From: Chryseobacterium sp. JAH
Lineage (GTDB): Bacteria > Bacteroidota > Bacteroidia > Flavobacteriales > Weeksellaceae
DNA length: 64,000 nucleotides
Assembly: GCF_001507335.1 (NCBI RefSeq)
Contig: NZ_LMAH01000001.1
Location: forward strand, 372,001-436,000
Direction: 5' to 3'
Shown piece by piece: positions 34,421 to 43,539 of this stretch. The translations under genes were made by a program, and so were the position numbers. How positions within the stretch are numbered: the stretch's first letter is position 1; the number at the start of each line of letters is the position of its first letter. The notes below the pieces were generated by a model. The model was not told the origin of the DNA. It saw nothing but the letters and a program-made list of their open reading frames with translations, and made no database searches.

Positions 34421-35020
34421 TTAATCGATTTTCTTTTTTCTTCTTTTGATTTCCTCCTGAATTTCAAGAGCGGTATCAAAATCCTCCTCTTTCACAGCAT
34501 CATCCAACAATTTCTGCAATTCTTCCATAGAAATATTTTTCAGACTGTCTTCATCCTGCATGGTTTCAGAGAATACATCTTCTTCTTTCGCTGTTTCTTC
34601 CAGCTCAAGAAGAATTCCCGCCTCACTCAAAACCTGCTGAGTTGTGAAAATAGGTGCGTCAAATCTTACTGCCATTGCAACAGCATCAGAAGTCCTTGCA
34701 TCCAAGATTAATTCTTCTTCTGTAAGTTTATTTTTAAAATTGATATTTGAAAAGAAAACTCCGTCAACAATCTGATAAATGATCACTGAAACCAATTCAA
34801 ATTGTGCAGAAACTATAAATTTTGTAAATAAATCGTGAGTAAGCGGACGTGGTGGATGAATGTCTTTTTCAAGGCCTAATGAAATGGATTGTGCCTCAAA
34901 ATTCCCTATAACAACAGGTAATTTAATGTGTGTTTCCTCATGTTCCAATAACAAAGCGTACGCCCCCGATTGGGTCTGGCTATACGATATTCCGCGAATG
35001 ATTAGCTGTTTATAATCCAT
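34421..35020 (-). CDS. Bifunctional nuclease (BFN/DUF151) domain protein with UVR motif
   Basis: The 199-residue protein has a BFN domain (about 5-140), recognised by LLLEHEETHIKLPVVIGNFEAQSI near 22-45 and the acidic DARTSDAVAMAVRFDAPIF near 106-124, which contains the conserved metal/active-site aspartates. The C-terminus is a UvrB/UvrC-type helical hairpin (EELQKLLDDAVKEEDFDTALEIQEEIKRRKKK). Relatives have RNase and DNase activity in plants; the bacterial role is unproved. It starts a two-gene operon with the NupG-like transporter and has a -7 box 6 bp before the ATG. Confidence 0.88.
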   Translation of the reverse strand: MDYKQLIIRGISYSQTQSGAYALLLEHEETHIKLPVVIGNFEAQSISLGLEKDIHPPRPLTHDLFTKFIVSAQFELVSVIIYQIVDGVFFSNINFKNKLTEEELILDARTSDAVAMAVRFDAPIFTTQQVLSEAGILLELEETAKEEDVFSETMQDEDSLKNISMEELQKLLDDAVKEEDFDTALEIQEEIKRRKKKID

Positions 35021-35025
35021 GACTA

Positions 35026-35033
35026 CAAATATA
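35026..35033 (-). promoter_or_regulatory. Candidate -7 box for the bifunctional nuclease gene
   Basis: The minus strand reads TATATTTG, a match to TAnnTTTG only 6 bp before the ATG, so the transcript would be nearly leaderless. Confidence 0.3.
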
Positions 35034-35072
35034 AATTAATTTTTTATTGTAGGTTTTACTTTTTAGACAAAA

Positions 35073-35099
35073 ATAAAAGCTCGGATACCGAGCTTTTAT
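35073..35099. terminator. Terminator of the etfBA transcript
   Basis: Perfect 12-bp stem (ataaaagctcgg / ccgagcttttat) with loop ata, about 100 bp after the etfA stop codon. Confidence 0.8.
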
Positions 35100-35200
35100 A
35101 GGTGAATTGTGAATTAACTGAGTTGTTAATTGTGCTTCGCAAGTGAATTTTTAAACAGACAAGCAAAGTACATTGACTATTGCCAATTCACTTTTTTATT

Positions 35201-36148
35201 TTATCCTTTAAGTGCTTTAATTTTTTCTGTCAATGCAGGAATAATTTGGAATGCATCTCCCACTACACCATAATCAGCTGATTTGAAGAACGGAGCTTCT
35301 GCATCACTGTTGATGACAACAATCGTTTTAGAAGAGTTGACTCCAGCCAAATGCTGAATAGCTCCGGAAATACCGATTGCGATGTATAAATTTGGAGAAA
35401 TTGCTTTACCTGTTTGCCCAACGTGTTCTGTGTGAGGTCTCCAACCAATATCTGAAACCGGTTTTGAACAAGCAGTTGCTGCTCCTAAAACGTTTGCCAA
35501 TTCCTCTACCATTCCCCAGTTTTCAGGACCTTTCATACCTCTACCGGCAGAAACTACCACTTCAGCTTCTTTAAGGTCTAATTTCCCTGAACTTTGCTCA
35601 TGAGAAATCACCTTAGTATCTTCATTAGCTACTGAAAGATTTTTCACTTCTTCAGAACCGGAAACAGCATTTTCTTTAACACCAAAAGCATTTTGAGAAA
35701 CAGTAAGAATTACTCCTGTTGCTTCAGCTTTTGCATGCATAAATCCTTTTCCTGAGAACGCTTTTCTTTTCACCTGGAATGGAGACTGGCTTTCCGGTGC
35801 TTCCAAAACATTGGTAATTAAAGAAAAATTCTTCATCACCGCCAACATTGGTGCTACTGAAGAAGCATCTGTAGTGTGAGGAAAAACAAGAATATTTCCG
35901 TCAGCCACTTCACTTACTGCTTGAGCATAAGCTTTTGCTGAGAAATTTTTAAGACCCTCGTCTTTGATATTGATTACATTAGTTGCTCCATATTTATACA
36001 ATAAATCTGAAGAATCTGTTGGGTTTACAGAGATAGCTGTTACCGTTTCACCAGCCTGATCTGCAACTGCTTTAGCATAAGATACTGCCTCAAAAGCTGC
36101 TTTTTTGTAAACTCCGTTTATATTTTCTGCGTATACGAATACTGCCAT
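35201..36148 (-). CDS. etfA: Electron transfer flavoprotein, alpha subunit
   Basis: ETF carries electrons from acyl-CoA and other dehydrogenases to the quinone pool. The 315-residue alpha subunit has the C-terminal FAD domain with GRGMKGPENWGMVEELANVL near 202-221, HTEHVGQTGKAISPNLYIAIGISGAIQH near 239-266 and VVINSDAEAPFFKSADYGVVGD. These match the alpha family well. It is preceded by etfB (41 bp) on the same strand, and the two form a short operon ended by a strong hairpin. Acyl-CoA dehydrogenases and the ETF dehydrogenase are not in the window. Confidence 0.96.
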   Translation of the reverse strand: MAVFVYAENINGVYKKAAFEAVSYAKAVADQAGETVTAISVNPTDSSDLLYKYGATNVINIKDEGLKNFSAKAYAQAVSEVADGNILVFPHTTDASSVAPMLAVMKNFSLITNVLEAPESQSPFQVKRKAFSGKGFMHAKAEATGVILTVSQNAFGVKENAVSGSEEVKNLSVANEDTKVISHEQSSGKLDLKEAEVVVSAGRGMKGPENWGMVEELANVLGAATACSKPVSDIGWRPHTEHVGQTGKAISPNLYIAIGISGAIQHLAGVNSSKTIVVINSDAEAPFFKSADYGVVGDAFQIIPALTEKIKALKG

Positions 36149-36189
36149 TTTTCTTGAATTTAAGATTAAAAAATTTAATAATTAAAAGA

Positions 36190-36936
36190 TTAAATAACTT
36201 TAGCCTCCTCGTGAAGAAGCCTTACCAATTCATCTAAATTATCAGGAGAAACAATTTTCACGGCTGCTCTTGGCGGAACAGAGTCATAAGAAACGCCCTG
36301 AACTTTCACTTCAGAAGAAGTAGGTTCAACCACCTGTAAAGGTTTTGTTCTTGCAGACATAATTCCTCTCATATTTGGAATAATCAAGTCTTTCTCATCA
36401 ACTAAACCTTTCTGACCTGCAATTACAGCAGGTAATTTAACTGAAATAGTTTCTTTACCACCTTCAATTTCTCTAACAGCAGTTGCTTCACTACCGTTCA
36501 CATCTAAACCTACAGACGCATTCACGAAAGGCTGACCCAATAATTGAGCAACCATTCCGGGAACAGAACCTCCATTATAATCGATAGATTCCTTTCCGCA
36601 AAGTACTAGATCATATCCTCCATTCTGAGCTACAGAAGCAATTTCTTTTGCTGTAGAATAACTGTCTTTCGGGTCAAGATTTACCCTAACAGCGTCATTA
36701 GCACCGATTGCCAATGCTTTTCTGATTACAGGCTCGGTGGTAGCATCTCCTACATTAATTACTGTAACCGTTGCTCCCTGAGATTCTTGTAATTTAATCG
36801 CTTTTGTTAAAGCAAATTCGTCAAGCGGATTGATGACCCACTGGATTCCGTTTTTGTCGAAAGCAGATTTATCTGCGGTAAAGTTAATTTTAGAAGTAGT
36901 GTCAGGAACACTGCTAATACAAACTAATATTTTCAT
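36190..36936 (-). CDS. etfB: Electron transfer flavoprotein, beta subunit
   Basis: From the ATG at 36936 (MKILVCISSVPDTTSK) the protein has 248 residues, normal for EtfB, which binds AMP in the heterodimer with EtfA. Signatures include VINPLDEFALTKAI near 34-47, VLCGKESIDYNGGSVPGMVAQLL near 112-134 and the C-terminal MSARTKPL. A longer frame from 36987 adds 17 residues before this conserved start and is rejected. etfA follows. The pair serves fatty-acid and amino-acid oxidation, in keeping with the thiolase and proline dehydrogenase encoded nearby. Confidence 0.95.
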   Translation of the reverse strand: MKILVCISSVPDTTSKINFTADKSAFDKNGIQWVINPLDEFALTKAIKLQESQGATVTVINVGDATTEPVIRKALAIGANDAVRVNLDPKDSYSTAKEIASVAQNGGYDLVLCGKESIDYNGGSVPGMVAQLLGQPFVNASVGLDVNGSEATAVREIEGGKETISVKLPAVIAGQKGLVDEKDLIIPNMRGIMSARTKPLQVVEPTSSEVKVQGVSYDSVPPRAAVKIVSPDNLDELVRLLHEEAKVI

Positions 36937-37077
36937 ATCTATAATATATTTTTCTTTTTGCTTCAACTCATAAAATCCGAGAAGCAATTATGTTTGTTAA
37001 GTTTTGTAAATATAAATAAAAAATATATTATGCATGCATAATACTTATTTAATTATTATTCAGCGCATTATATGTTC

Positions 37078-37785
37078 CTAACTCTTTGGTTTTGTTGCTC
37101 TAAACTCTATCTTACTCGGTAAAACCCTTGGATTCATTTTTAATATATCTAAGATCAAATTTCCCATATCTTCCGGTTGGATTTTCCAGTTATCTTTCTC
37201 AGAAGGTTGATTTCCATTAAAATGGGTAGCTACTGAACCGGGCATAATGACAGTAGATTTGATATTATATTTTCTTAAATCGATCATCGCAGCCTGTGTA
37301 AAACCAACAACACCAAATTTGGAAGCATTATAGCCTGTTCCGTTCTCAAAGAAGTTGGCTCCAGCTAAACTTGAAATAGTGATGTAATATCCTTCCGTCT
37401 TCTTTAGTTCCTCAACAGATGCTTTTAAAGTGTGAAAAACTCCCGTCAGATTGGTTTCAATCATCGAATTCCATTCTTCCGAAGTCAATTCGTCAACCGG
37501 TTTAAAAATGCCTAAACCTGCGTTGGCAATGATAAAATCTAATCTCCCGAATTTATCAATTATATTTTCAACAGCTTTTTCTTCATGATCAAAACTTCTG
37601 ACATCAGAAACGATTCCCAAAACCTTGTCAGAATACTTTTGCAATTGTTTTTCCGCTTCTATAACATCTTCTTTTCTTCTTCCGGAAAATGCGACAGAGG
37701 CTCCATTTTTCAGTAAAGTTTCAGCAATTCCAAAGCCAATTCCTTTTGTACCACCTGTAATGTAGGCCACTTTATTTTCAATCAT
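37078..37785 (-). CDS. Short-chain dehydrogenase/reductase
   Basis: The 235-residue protein is a classical SDR. It shows the cofactor motif TGGTKGIG near 10-17, NAG near 88-90, the catalytic Ser near 137 in TISSLAG, and YNASK near 151-155 (Y-x3-K). The arginines in FSGRRKED near 33-40 suggest NADP(H) preference. The substrate is unknown; such proteins are often annotated as 3-ketoacyl-ACP reductases by similarity alone. It is a single gene. The region before it carries the terminator of the T9SS gene. Confidence 0.88.
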   Translation of the reverse strand: MIENKVAYITGGTKGIGFGIAETLLKNGASVAFSGRRKEDVIEAEKQLQKYSDKVLGIVSDVRSFDHEEKAVENIIDKFGRLDFIIANAGLGIFKPVDELTSEEWNSMIETNLTGVFHTLKASVEELKKTEGYYITISSLAGANFFENGTGYNASKFGVVGFTQAAMIDLRKYNIKSTVIMPGSVATHFNGNQPSEKDNWKIQPEDMGNLILDILKMNPRVLPSKIEFRATKPKS

Positions 37786-37818
37786 AATTTTTTGAAATTT
37801 ATTTCTACTAAAATAACA

Positions 37819-37844
37819 AAAAACGCTCCGATTGGAGCGTTTTT
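37819..37844. terminator. Terminator after the choice-of-anchor J gene
   Basis: Stem aaaaacgctcc / ggagcgttttt with loop gatt, 24 bp past the stop at 37868. The core sequence aaaacgctccg is the same as in the large palindrome at 38854-38921. Confidence 0.8.
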
Positions 37845-37867
37845 AATATACTAAGATTTATCAGTAC

Positions 37868-38785
37868 TTATTTTTTGATGAATTTCTCTGTAAATTTCCC
37901 TTCCGATGTTTCTACATTTATTAAGTATTGACCAGACGGAAGATTTCGTACGTCCAACTGATTGTTTTTTAATGGAACAGTTATATTCTTACCGGCTAAA
38001 TCAAACAATTCAGTTTTAATAATTTTAGCATCAGTTTTAAAATTGATAAAATCTGAAGTTGGGTTTGGATAGACTTTAACTACTATACTTTTTGCTTCAG
38101 CTTCTGACATACTCAGAGCTGGTCTGTCTACTGAGAAAGTATCTAAACCAATAAGGTCAGAATTATTTCCAGATGGACCTCCGTCGGTAACGAAATACCT
38201 AAATCCAAATTTGACAGGAACTGCAGTTGAGCCTACACCTGTAATTGTAAACTGATATTTTGTCCACACCTTCGGATAAACAAAACCTGTAACTAAAGTA
38301 GGATTAACTGATACACCAAGATTTGTAAAGCTCCCCAAACCGGAAGAACCTCCTGACGGGTTAACAGTAGTTGCAGCTGTACTGTAACGGAGTTCAAGAC
38401 GGTCAGGATAATCTTGTGTACCATCTGTTCCTTTACGGGTGTAGAAACTGATTACATCTCCATCCTTTACATTCACAACTGGAGTCAGCAGCCAGTTACT
38501 AATAATTCCTGCTCCTGTAGTACTGTTAAAGTTAACAAGTGCAAACGAATTATTTCCTCCAGACTGCCCTACAGGAACTGTGGTAGTATTTCCGCTTCCG
38601 AAAATAGCATTCGAAAGTGGTGTAGTGTACGTTGCTTTAGTCCAGGTGCTGGCTCCTGCCGGGCTGCTTTGGTTGGTGGTGATCCAATCTGCAGGAAATG
38701 CAGTATCAAAGCCGTAACTATACACAACTTGTGCATTAAACAAGCTTAAACCAAATAATGCACTTAAAAGTAAAATTTTTCTCAT
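37868..38785 (-). CDS. T9SS-exported choice-of-anchor J/cleaved-adhesin-like protein
   Basis: The 305-residue product has a signal peptide (MRKILLLSALFGLSLFNAQ). It is followed by a domain of about 200 residues of the cleaved-adhesin/choice-of-anchor J type: FDTAFPADWITTNQ near 26-39, SNWLLTPVVNVKDGDVISFYTRKG near 116-139 and VKFGFRYFVTDGG. The C-terminus is a type A sorting domain with VKVYPNPTSDFINF and the final TEKFIKK, which sends it out by T9SS. It resembles secreted adhesins and binding proteins. The next gene upstream encodes another T9SS cargo with a similar C-terminus. Confidence 0.85.
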   Translation of the reverse strand: MRKILLLSALFGLSLFNAQVVYSYGFDTAFPADWITTNQSSPAGASTWTKATYTTPLSNAIFGSGNTTTVPVGQSGGNNSFALVNFNSTTGAGIISNWLLTPVVNVKDGDVISFYTRKGTDGTQDYPDRLELRYSTAATTVNPSGGSSGLGSFTNLGVSVNPTLVTGFVYPKVWTKYQFTITGVGSTAVPVKFGFRYFVTDGGPSGNNSDLIGLDTFSVDRPALSMSEAEAKSIVVKVYPNPTSDFINFKTDAKIIKTELFDLAGKNITVPLKNNQLDVRNLPSGQYLINVETSEGKFTEKFIKK

Positions 38786-38853
38786 AACTATTTTTATTAT
38801 AAAAATATAATAATTAATTCAATACTCCAAATTATTTAACAAAATAATAAATC

Positions 38854-38921
38854 ATAAAAAACTAGTTATCAACATAAAACGCTCCGAACGGAGCGTTTTA
38901 TGTTGATAACTAGTTTTTTAT
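38854..38921. terminator. Large perfect palindrome (33-bp stem) between two T9SS genes
   Basis: Arms 38854-38886 and 38889-38921 are perfect complements around a 2-nt centre. The inner part aaaacgctccg is shared with the terminator at 37819-37844. The structure lies directly against the stop codon of the gene at 38922-39923 and probably ends its transcript, although the length far exceeds what a terminator needs. Confidence 0.7.
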
Positions 38922-39923
38922 TTATTTTTTAATAAATTTCTCAGTAGAAATACCATCTTTAGTTTCTACATTGATTAAGTAAGTACCCGCAGGAAGATCT
39001 TTTACATCAACTTTGTCACCATCTAATTTTACATTTACTTTTCTACCCATTATATCTACTACAGAAACATTATTTATTTTCGAATCTGTTCTAATGTTTA
39101 AAATATCTGCAGTTGGATTAGGAAATATCGCAGTATTATTTGATTTTGTAGTAATATCATTAGTTGATAAAACAGCATTATTAGAATAAGACACATTAAC
39201 GTCATCAATTGCCCAGCTATAAGCAACAGTATTTCCAGTCGCATTAAAATTATAAGTACGATATTGTCCTATATCTAGTCCCGGTATAAGCGCATACGGT
39301 GATAACGGCGCATCGTATGTGTATGTTTCTTGAGGAGTATAAAATGTATATGCACCTGTAGTCATATTATACGAAATACCTATAAATACCCAGGTATTAG
39401 CAGGATATGTTCCATTTAAAGTTTTAAATAATGCAAATTGCCTAACCCCATTATTAAGACGTGCACCTACAGCTGAAAGTGTCTTAGTAACCACATTATA
39501 AGTGACACCAGCAATGACCCCCGGAGTAGTTTCGTCATCAATCATTGTAAAATAAATAGAACCCGTACCATTAGCTGTGCCGGTATAAAAACTGTAAGTA
39601 GCTTTAATAATATTATTACCTGTAGTTGCATTAACCCCTACAAGTTTTACTGCTGAATGATTATTTGGATCACTCGTCGCTACAAACCCTGAACCGGCAG
39701 TCACTTTAAGTGAATTTGCATGTGCTGCATCAATAGTAGTAATTTGGTAATCTGATGCTACTCCGTTAACTAAATAATACCCTCCCTGTCCTGATGTTGC
39801 TCCAGTAAAGTTTGTTCCCACATTTCCTGCAGTTAATGAATTGAAATTTTGTGTATCAATAACCTGCCCAAACATCATTACTGTTGCAGAAGTTATCAAG
39901 AAAGAAGATAGAATTTTTTTCAT
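38922..39923 (-). CDS. T9SS type A sorting-domain protein with lectin-like N-terminal domain
   Basis: The 333-residue product has a signal peptide (MKKILSSFLITSATVMMFGQ). The middle part is beta-rich, with FNSLTAGNVGTNFTG near 27-41 and the ending AYSWAIDDVNVSY near 235-247, a pattern frequent in concanavalin-like exported domains of this phylum. The C-terminus is a type A sorting domain with AIFPNPTADILNI and TEKFIKK, nearly identical in form to that of the protein encoded at 37868-38785. It is presumably surface-attached or secreted. No catalytic residues are recognised. Confidence 0.82.
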   Translation of the reverse strand: MKKILSSFLITSATVMMFGQVIDTQNFNSLTAGNVGTNFTGATSGQGGYYLVNGVASDYQITTIDAAHANSLKVTAGSGFVATSDPNNHSAVKLVGVNATTGNNIIKATYSFYTGTANGTGSIYFTMIDDETTPGVIAGVTYNVVTKTLSAVGARLNNGVRQFALFKTLNGTYPANTWVFIGISYNMTTGAYTFYTPQETYTYDAPLSPYALIPGLDIGQYRTYNFNATGNTVAYSWAIDDVNVSYSNNAVLSTNDITTKSNNTAIFPNPTADILNIRTDSKINNVSVVDIMGRKVNVKLDGDKVDVKDLPAGTYLINVETKDGISTEKFIKK

Positions 39924-40005
39924 TAAATTAATTTTTAATTATTTTAATGTAAATATAATAAAATTAGACACTTCCGTGATGTTTTTTCTATATAAACAAA
40001 AAAAA

Positions 40006-40029
40006 TCCTCAAGAAAAACTTCTTGAGGA
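40006..40029. terminator. Terminator of the M20 dipeptidase gene
   Basis: Stem tcctcaag / cttgagga with an 8-nt loop, flanked by A tracts on the plus strand (T on minus), 10 bp after the stop codon. Confidence 0.75.
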
Positions 40030-40039
40030 CTTATAATTT

Positions 40040-41419
40040 TTATTTTGAATAGTTTTCGAAGAATAAAGGTATACTCTCGATTCCTTTATAGAAATTAAAC
40101 AAACCGTAATGTTCATTGGGTGAATGTATTGCATCAGAATCTAAGCCAAAGCCCATCAATACTGACTTTGCTCCCAAAACCTGCTCAAACATTGAGGTGA
40201 TAGGAATACTTCCTCCACCTCTGTAAGGGAGAACTTCTTTTGCAAAAGCAGTTTCCATTGCATTTTTAGCAGCTAAGTATTCTTTGGTATCAGTTGGCAA
40301 AACGTAAGGCATTCCACCATGATGCGGCGTTACTTTTACTCTTACATTATCAGGAGCTATCTTTTCAAAATATTTAGTGAATTTTTCTGTAATTTCTTCA
40401 GGAGTCTGATAAGGAACTAAACGCATAGAAATTTTCGCAAAAGCTTTTGAAGGAATTACAGTTTTTGCTCCTTCACCTGTGTAACCACCCCAAATTCCGT
40501 TGCAGTCTAATGTAGGACGAATAGATGTTCTTTCTAAAGTCGTGTAGCCCACTTCACCTTCCACTCCATTTAAGCCAATTGATTTTTTGAATTCTTCAGG
40601 ATTATCTTTCAACTTGTTCATATCAGCTCTATCGGCATCAGAAACATCTTCTACATTGTCATAGAATCCGTCAATAGTAATTTGTCCGTCTTCATCAATC
40701 AATTTCGCAATCATTCTTGAAAGCACATGAATCGGATTGGGTACGGCTCCACCATAAAGACCTGAGTGCAGATCTCTGTTAGGTCCCTCCACTTCAACTT
40801 CAACATAGCTCAAACCTCTCAAACCGGTAGTGACAGTTGGTTGTTCGTTGCTGTAAATATGAGTATCAGAGATTAATATACAATCGCAAGACAGTTTTTC
40901 TTTAAACTCATTCACAAAATCACCTAAACTTACAGATCCTACTTCTTCTTCCCCTTCAAAAATAAATTTAATGTTGCATGGAAGAGAATTGGTTTTCATC
41001 ATTGCTTCAAAAGCTTTGATTTGCATAAAAAACTGCCCTTTGTCATCAGCAGAACCTCTTGCGAAGATGGCACCGTCAGGATGCAGTTCAGTTTTCTCAA
41101 TATAAGGTTCGAAAGGTGGCTTTCTCCACAATTCTAAAGGATCTGGAGGTTGTACATCGTAATGACCATATACTAATACAGTGGGTAGATTTTTATCAAT
41201 CAATTTTTGTCCGAAAACAATTGGATAACCTTTAGTTTGGCAAACTTCTACGTCGTCTGCACCTGCATTTTTAAGATGTTCTGCAACTTTATCAGCACAC
41301 AACAAAACTTCATTTTTGTAAGCTGGGTCAGCAGAAATGGAAGCGATTCTCAATAATTCAAACAATTCATCTACGAAACGAAGTTTGTTTTCGTTGATGT
41401 AATTTAATGTCTCTTGCAT
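40040..41419 (-). CDS. M20 family dipeptidase
   Basis: From the ATG at 41419 the enzyme has 459 residues, normal for the M20/CNDP-like dipeptidases. Two-metal ligands are visible: His and Asp in YGHYDVQPPDP near 81-91, Asp in GSADDKGQF near 117-125, the Glu pair in EGEEEVGS near 151-158, Asp in ISDTHIY near 179-185 and His in DAIHSPNEHY near 435-444. It probably splits dipeptides in the cytoplasm after import; there is no signal peptide. A longer frame from 41524 is unlikely. The gene is probably monocistronic. Confidence 0.92.
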   Translation of the reverse strand: MQETLNYINENKLRFVDELFELLRIASISADPAYKNEVLLCADKVAEHLKNAGADDVEVCQTKGYPIVFGQKLIDKNLPTVLVYGHYDVQPPDPLELWRKPPFEPYIEKTELHPDGAIFARGSADDKGQFFMQIKAFEAMMKTNSLPCNIKFIFEGEEEVGSVSLGDFVNEFKEKLSCDCILISDTHIYSNEQPTVTTGLRGLSYVEVEVEGPNRDLHSGLYGGAVPNPIHVLSRMIAKLIDEDGQITIDGFYDNVEDVSDADRADMNKLKDNPEEFKKSIGLNGVEGEVGYTTLERTSIRPTLDCNGIWGGYTGEGAKTVIPSKAFAKISMRLVPYQTPEEITEKFTKYFEKIAPDNVRVKVTPHHGGMPYVLPTDTKEYLAAKNAMETAFAKEVLPYRGGGSIPITSMFEQVLGAKSVLMGFGLDSDAIHSPNEHYGLFNFYKGIESIPLFFENYSK

Positions 41420-41556
41420 TGTTAATTTTAATTTGGATAAATTTAAAAAAATTGGACTGCCTGAACAAACAAAAAAGAGGCTTTTATCTTTCAGGCCAGT
41501 TTCAAAACAAAAAATCCCACACAAGTGCAGGATTGATGTATATTTTTGAGAACAAA

Positions 41557-41814
41557 TTAATGTTCTGCTTTTGCCGAATCTGTATGTTTTGCTGTTGCAC
41601 TGTCCGTTTTAGGAGCCTCTGTTTCGTGAGTGCCATGTGCCGGAGTTGCGTGAGCAGGCTCAGCACTGTGGCCGTCGTGACCGCCTTGGTGATCGTCAGA
41701 ATATCTTTCTACACCTTCTTCCAGTTTCAAAGTATTCTTGTTACCGCCAGCCTGAATCTTTTTACAGCTTACTGCTACAGTTGCGATAGCCAAACATATA
41801 ATTAGTTTTTTCAT
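41557..41814 (-). CDS. Small His-rich lipoprotein
   Basis: The 85-residue product has a lipoprotein signal with lipobox VAVSC (Cys about 17). The mature part is low-complexity, with His, Ala, Thr, Asp and Glu repeats such as GGHDGH, PAHATPAHGTHETEAP and AKHTDSAKAEH. The histidines suggest metal (zinc or copper) binding, but this is not supported by any further motif. It is encoded 138 bp upstream of the dipeptidase. Function unknown. Confidence 0.65.
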   Translation of the reverse strand: MKKLIICLAIATVAVSCKKIQAGGNKNTLKLEEGVERYSDDHQGGHDGHSAEPAHATPAHGTHETEAPKTDSATAKHTDSAKAEH

Positions 41815-41944
41815 ATGATTTATTTATTTTCTTTAAAAGGTCATTTGCAGTAGCTTAATCTCTTTGAGTAACAAGCACTGCGAATCTGTACCAAAATTTT
41901 TGATTGCCCAAAAGTAAGAAATATTGCATTTTTCGGCAACATTT

Positions 41945-43093
41945 TCAGACTGATTTTAATATTAATTTTCCTTTTTTGGATTGTGTAAAAATAAGATAGT
42001 CATTTCCGCCATCTTTTAATCCATATTTTTTCTTAATTTCTTCAGGCTTCAAGGGAAAATTTTTGGAAATAATATTATACTGATCTTTCTTTTTAATTCT
42101 CTTACCATCAATCACTTCCATTTCAAATATTCGTCCTGGAAAATTTTCAATTTTAGTGTCAGAACTATAAATATGTGAATTGGGATGCAGCTTTTTAAGA
42201 TTAAATCTCGTTGAAATCAGACTAAAAATTCCCGCTTTTAATAATGTGTTGTTTGGTATATAAATAAATTTTTCTGGTTCAGCATATTCTGCGGACGCAT
42301 TTTCTTCGTCGCCAAACACAAATTCGAAGTCAGATTCTTCGCTTTCCAGATTAATGCAATGGCAATGAAGAGCTTCAGAATGCTCACAAGAAAGAAAAAC
42401 CACAATCTCTTTCACATCATTTTTCACCGCAATGATATCTATTCTGGAGATATTTTTTAAAACAGAAACAAGGTATTTTAAATCAATCAAAGGGGAGAGT
42501 TTAATGACCACCTGTTTAGAAATCGACAGCAGCTTATCCTGAATCTCAAGAATATTGGGAGACAAATCTTCTAACAAGAAAACTTTATTCTTCTGATGGT
42601 CTCTTCTGGCCGGATCGAGATAAATTACATCAAAAATTTCAGTATTGTGAGTGAGAAAGTCTTCTAGTTTTTGATTGATAAACTTTGCTTTTTTACCTAA
42701 AGTAGTCCAATTATGTTCTACAATTTTTACAAGTTCAGGATTTTGTTCGACCAGGGTGACTTCCTCAAAATTTGCGGACAGATAGTAGGCATCAATCCCG
42801 AAACCGCTTGTGAGATCGATAAATTTCTTTCCTTGTAGAAGTTGAGCTTTATAAACTGCTGTTTTGTCAGAAGAAGACTGCTCTAAACTCAGCTGTGGAG
42901 GGAAAACGACGCCATCCTTTAATAGAAAAGGAAATTTTTTCTGAGCAACCTGTTTTCCTTTGATCTGCTGAACAATTTCCTGCATAGAAACTTCAGGAAA
43001 TGGAGATTTTTTTAATAGAAGAGAATGCAGATCTGTGTTTAGATTTACATCAATATAATTTTGAATTTCTTTATTTAAAATTGAAATTTCCAA
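41945..43093 (-). CDS. Class I SAM-dependent methyltransferase with THUMP-like C-terminal domain
   Basis: The 382-residue protein has a Rossmann methyltransferase core: motif I DLTSGFGIDAYYL near 93-105, VEQNPEL near 115-121 and the catalytic region IYLDPARRD near 157-165. This DPARR form belongs to the group known from the Porphyromonas protein PG_1098, which has a THUMP-like domain at the C-terminus, here about 290-380. An RNA substrate is likely by analogy but unproved. The gene follows dinB by 5 bp in a run with mutA. Confidence 0.75.
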   Translation of the reverse strand: MEISILNKEIQNYIDVNLNTDLHSLLLKKSPFPEVSMQEIVQQIKGKQVAQKKFPFLLKDGVVFPPQLSLEQSSSDKTAVYKAQLLQGKKFIDLTSGFGIDAYYLSANFEEVTLVEQNPELVKIVEHNWTTLGKKAKFINQKLEDFLTHNTEIFDVIYLDPARRDHQKNKVFLLEDLSPNILEIQDKLLSISKQVVIKLSPLIDLKYLVSVLKNISRIDIIAVKNDVKEIVVFLSCEHSEALHCHCINLESEESDFEFVFGDEENASAEYAEPEKFIYIPNNTLLKAGIFSLISTRFNLKKLHPNSHIYSSDTKIENFPGRIFEMEVIDGKRIKKKDQYNIISKNFPLKPEEIKKKYGLKDGGNDYLIFTQSKKGKLILKSV

Positions 43094-43098
43094 AGAGC

Positions 43099-43539
43099 TT
43101 ATCTTTTATAGAAAATATAATCTGTTGATATTGGTTCAATACCATTTTGTTTCAATAACGAATTGATCTGACCTCTGTGGTAAGTCGAATGATTGACGGC
43201 ATGAAAAAGTATTTCGAAAATAGTATTTTCAAACTTAATTCCTTTTGAATTTTGATATTCAATTCTTCGGTCTAAATCTGAGCTCTCAATAATTTCAATA
43301 CTTTTCAAATAGTTTTCATGATTGATTTCACTCAAACTTTCGAAAGGATTGATTTGCCAAACTTCAAAAGATTTTTCATTTAAAATTCTTGAAGTCCACA
43401 CTTGCTGAGCATTTAAGGTATGATTGATTAAGCTGATTATTTTCTCGTCAACTTTAAAAATATTTTCCGAAATAATTCTAATCATTTCGTTGTTGAAATG
43501 ATAGGTATATTCAAATAAGTCAATCAGCTTTTTATTCAT
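43099..43539 (-). CDS. DinB family protein
   Basis: The 146-residue protein is a four-helix DinB/YfiT-like bundle. Three histidines, in SLINHTLNAQQVW near 36-48 and HAVNHSTYHRGQINSLL near 112-128, are at the usual metal-binding positions (H-x3-H in the last helix). DinB-like proteins include thiol transferases for bacillithiol or mycothiol, and the substrate here is unknown. Its ATG overlaps the stop of the mutA gene (TAATG), so it is translationally coupled with it, and the methyltransferase gene follows by 5 bp. Confidence 0.85.
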   Translation of the reverse strand: MNKKLIDLFEYTYHFNNEMIRIISENIFKVDEKIISLINHTLNAQQVWTSRILNEKSFEVWQINPFESLSEINHENYLKSIEIIESSDLDRRIEYQNSKGIKFENTIFEILFHAVNHSTYHRGQINSLLKQNGIEPISTDYIFYKR

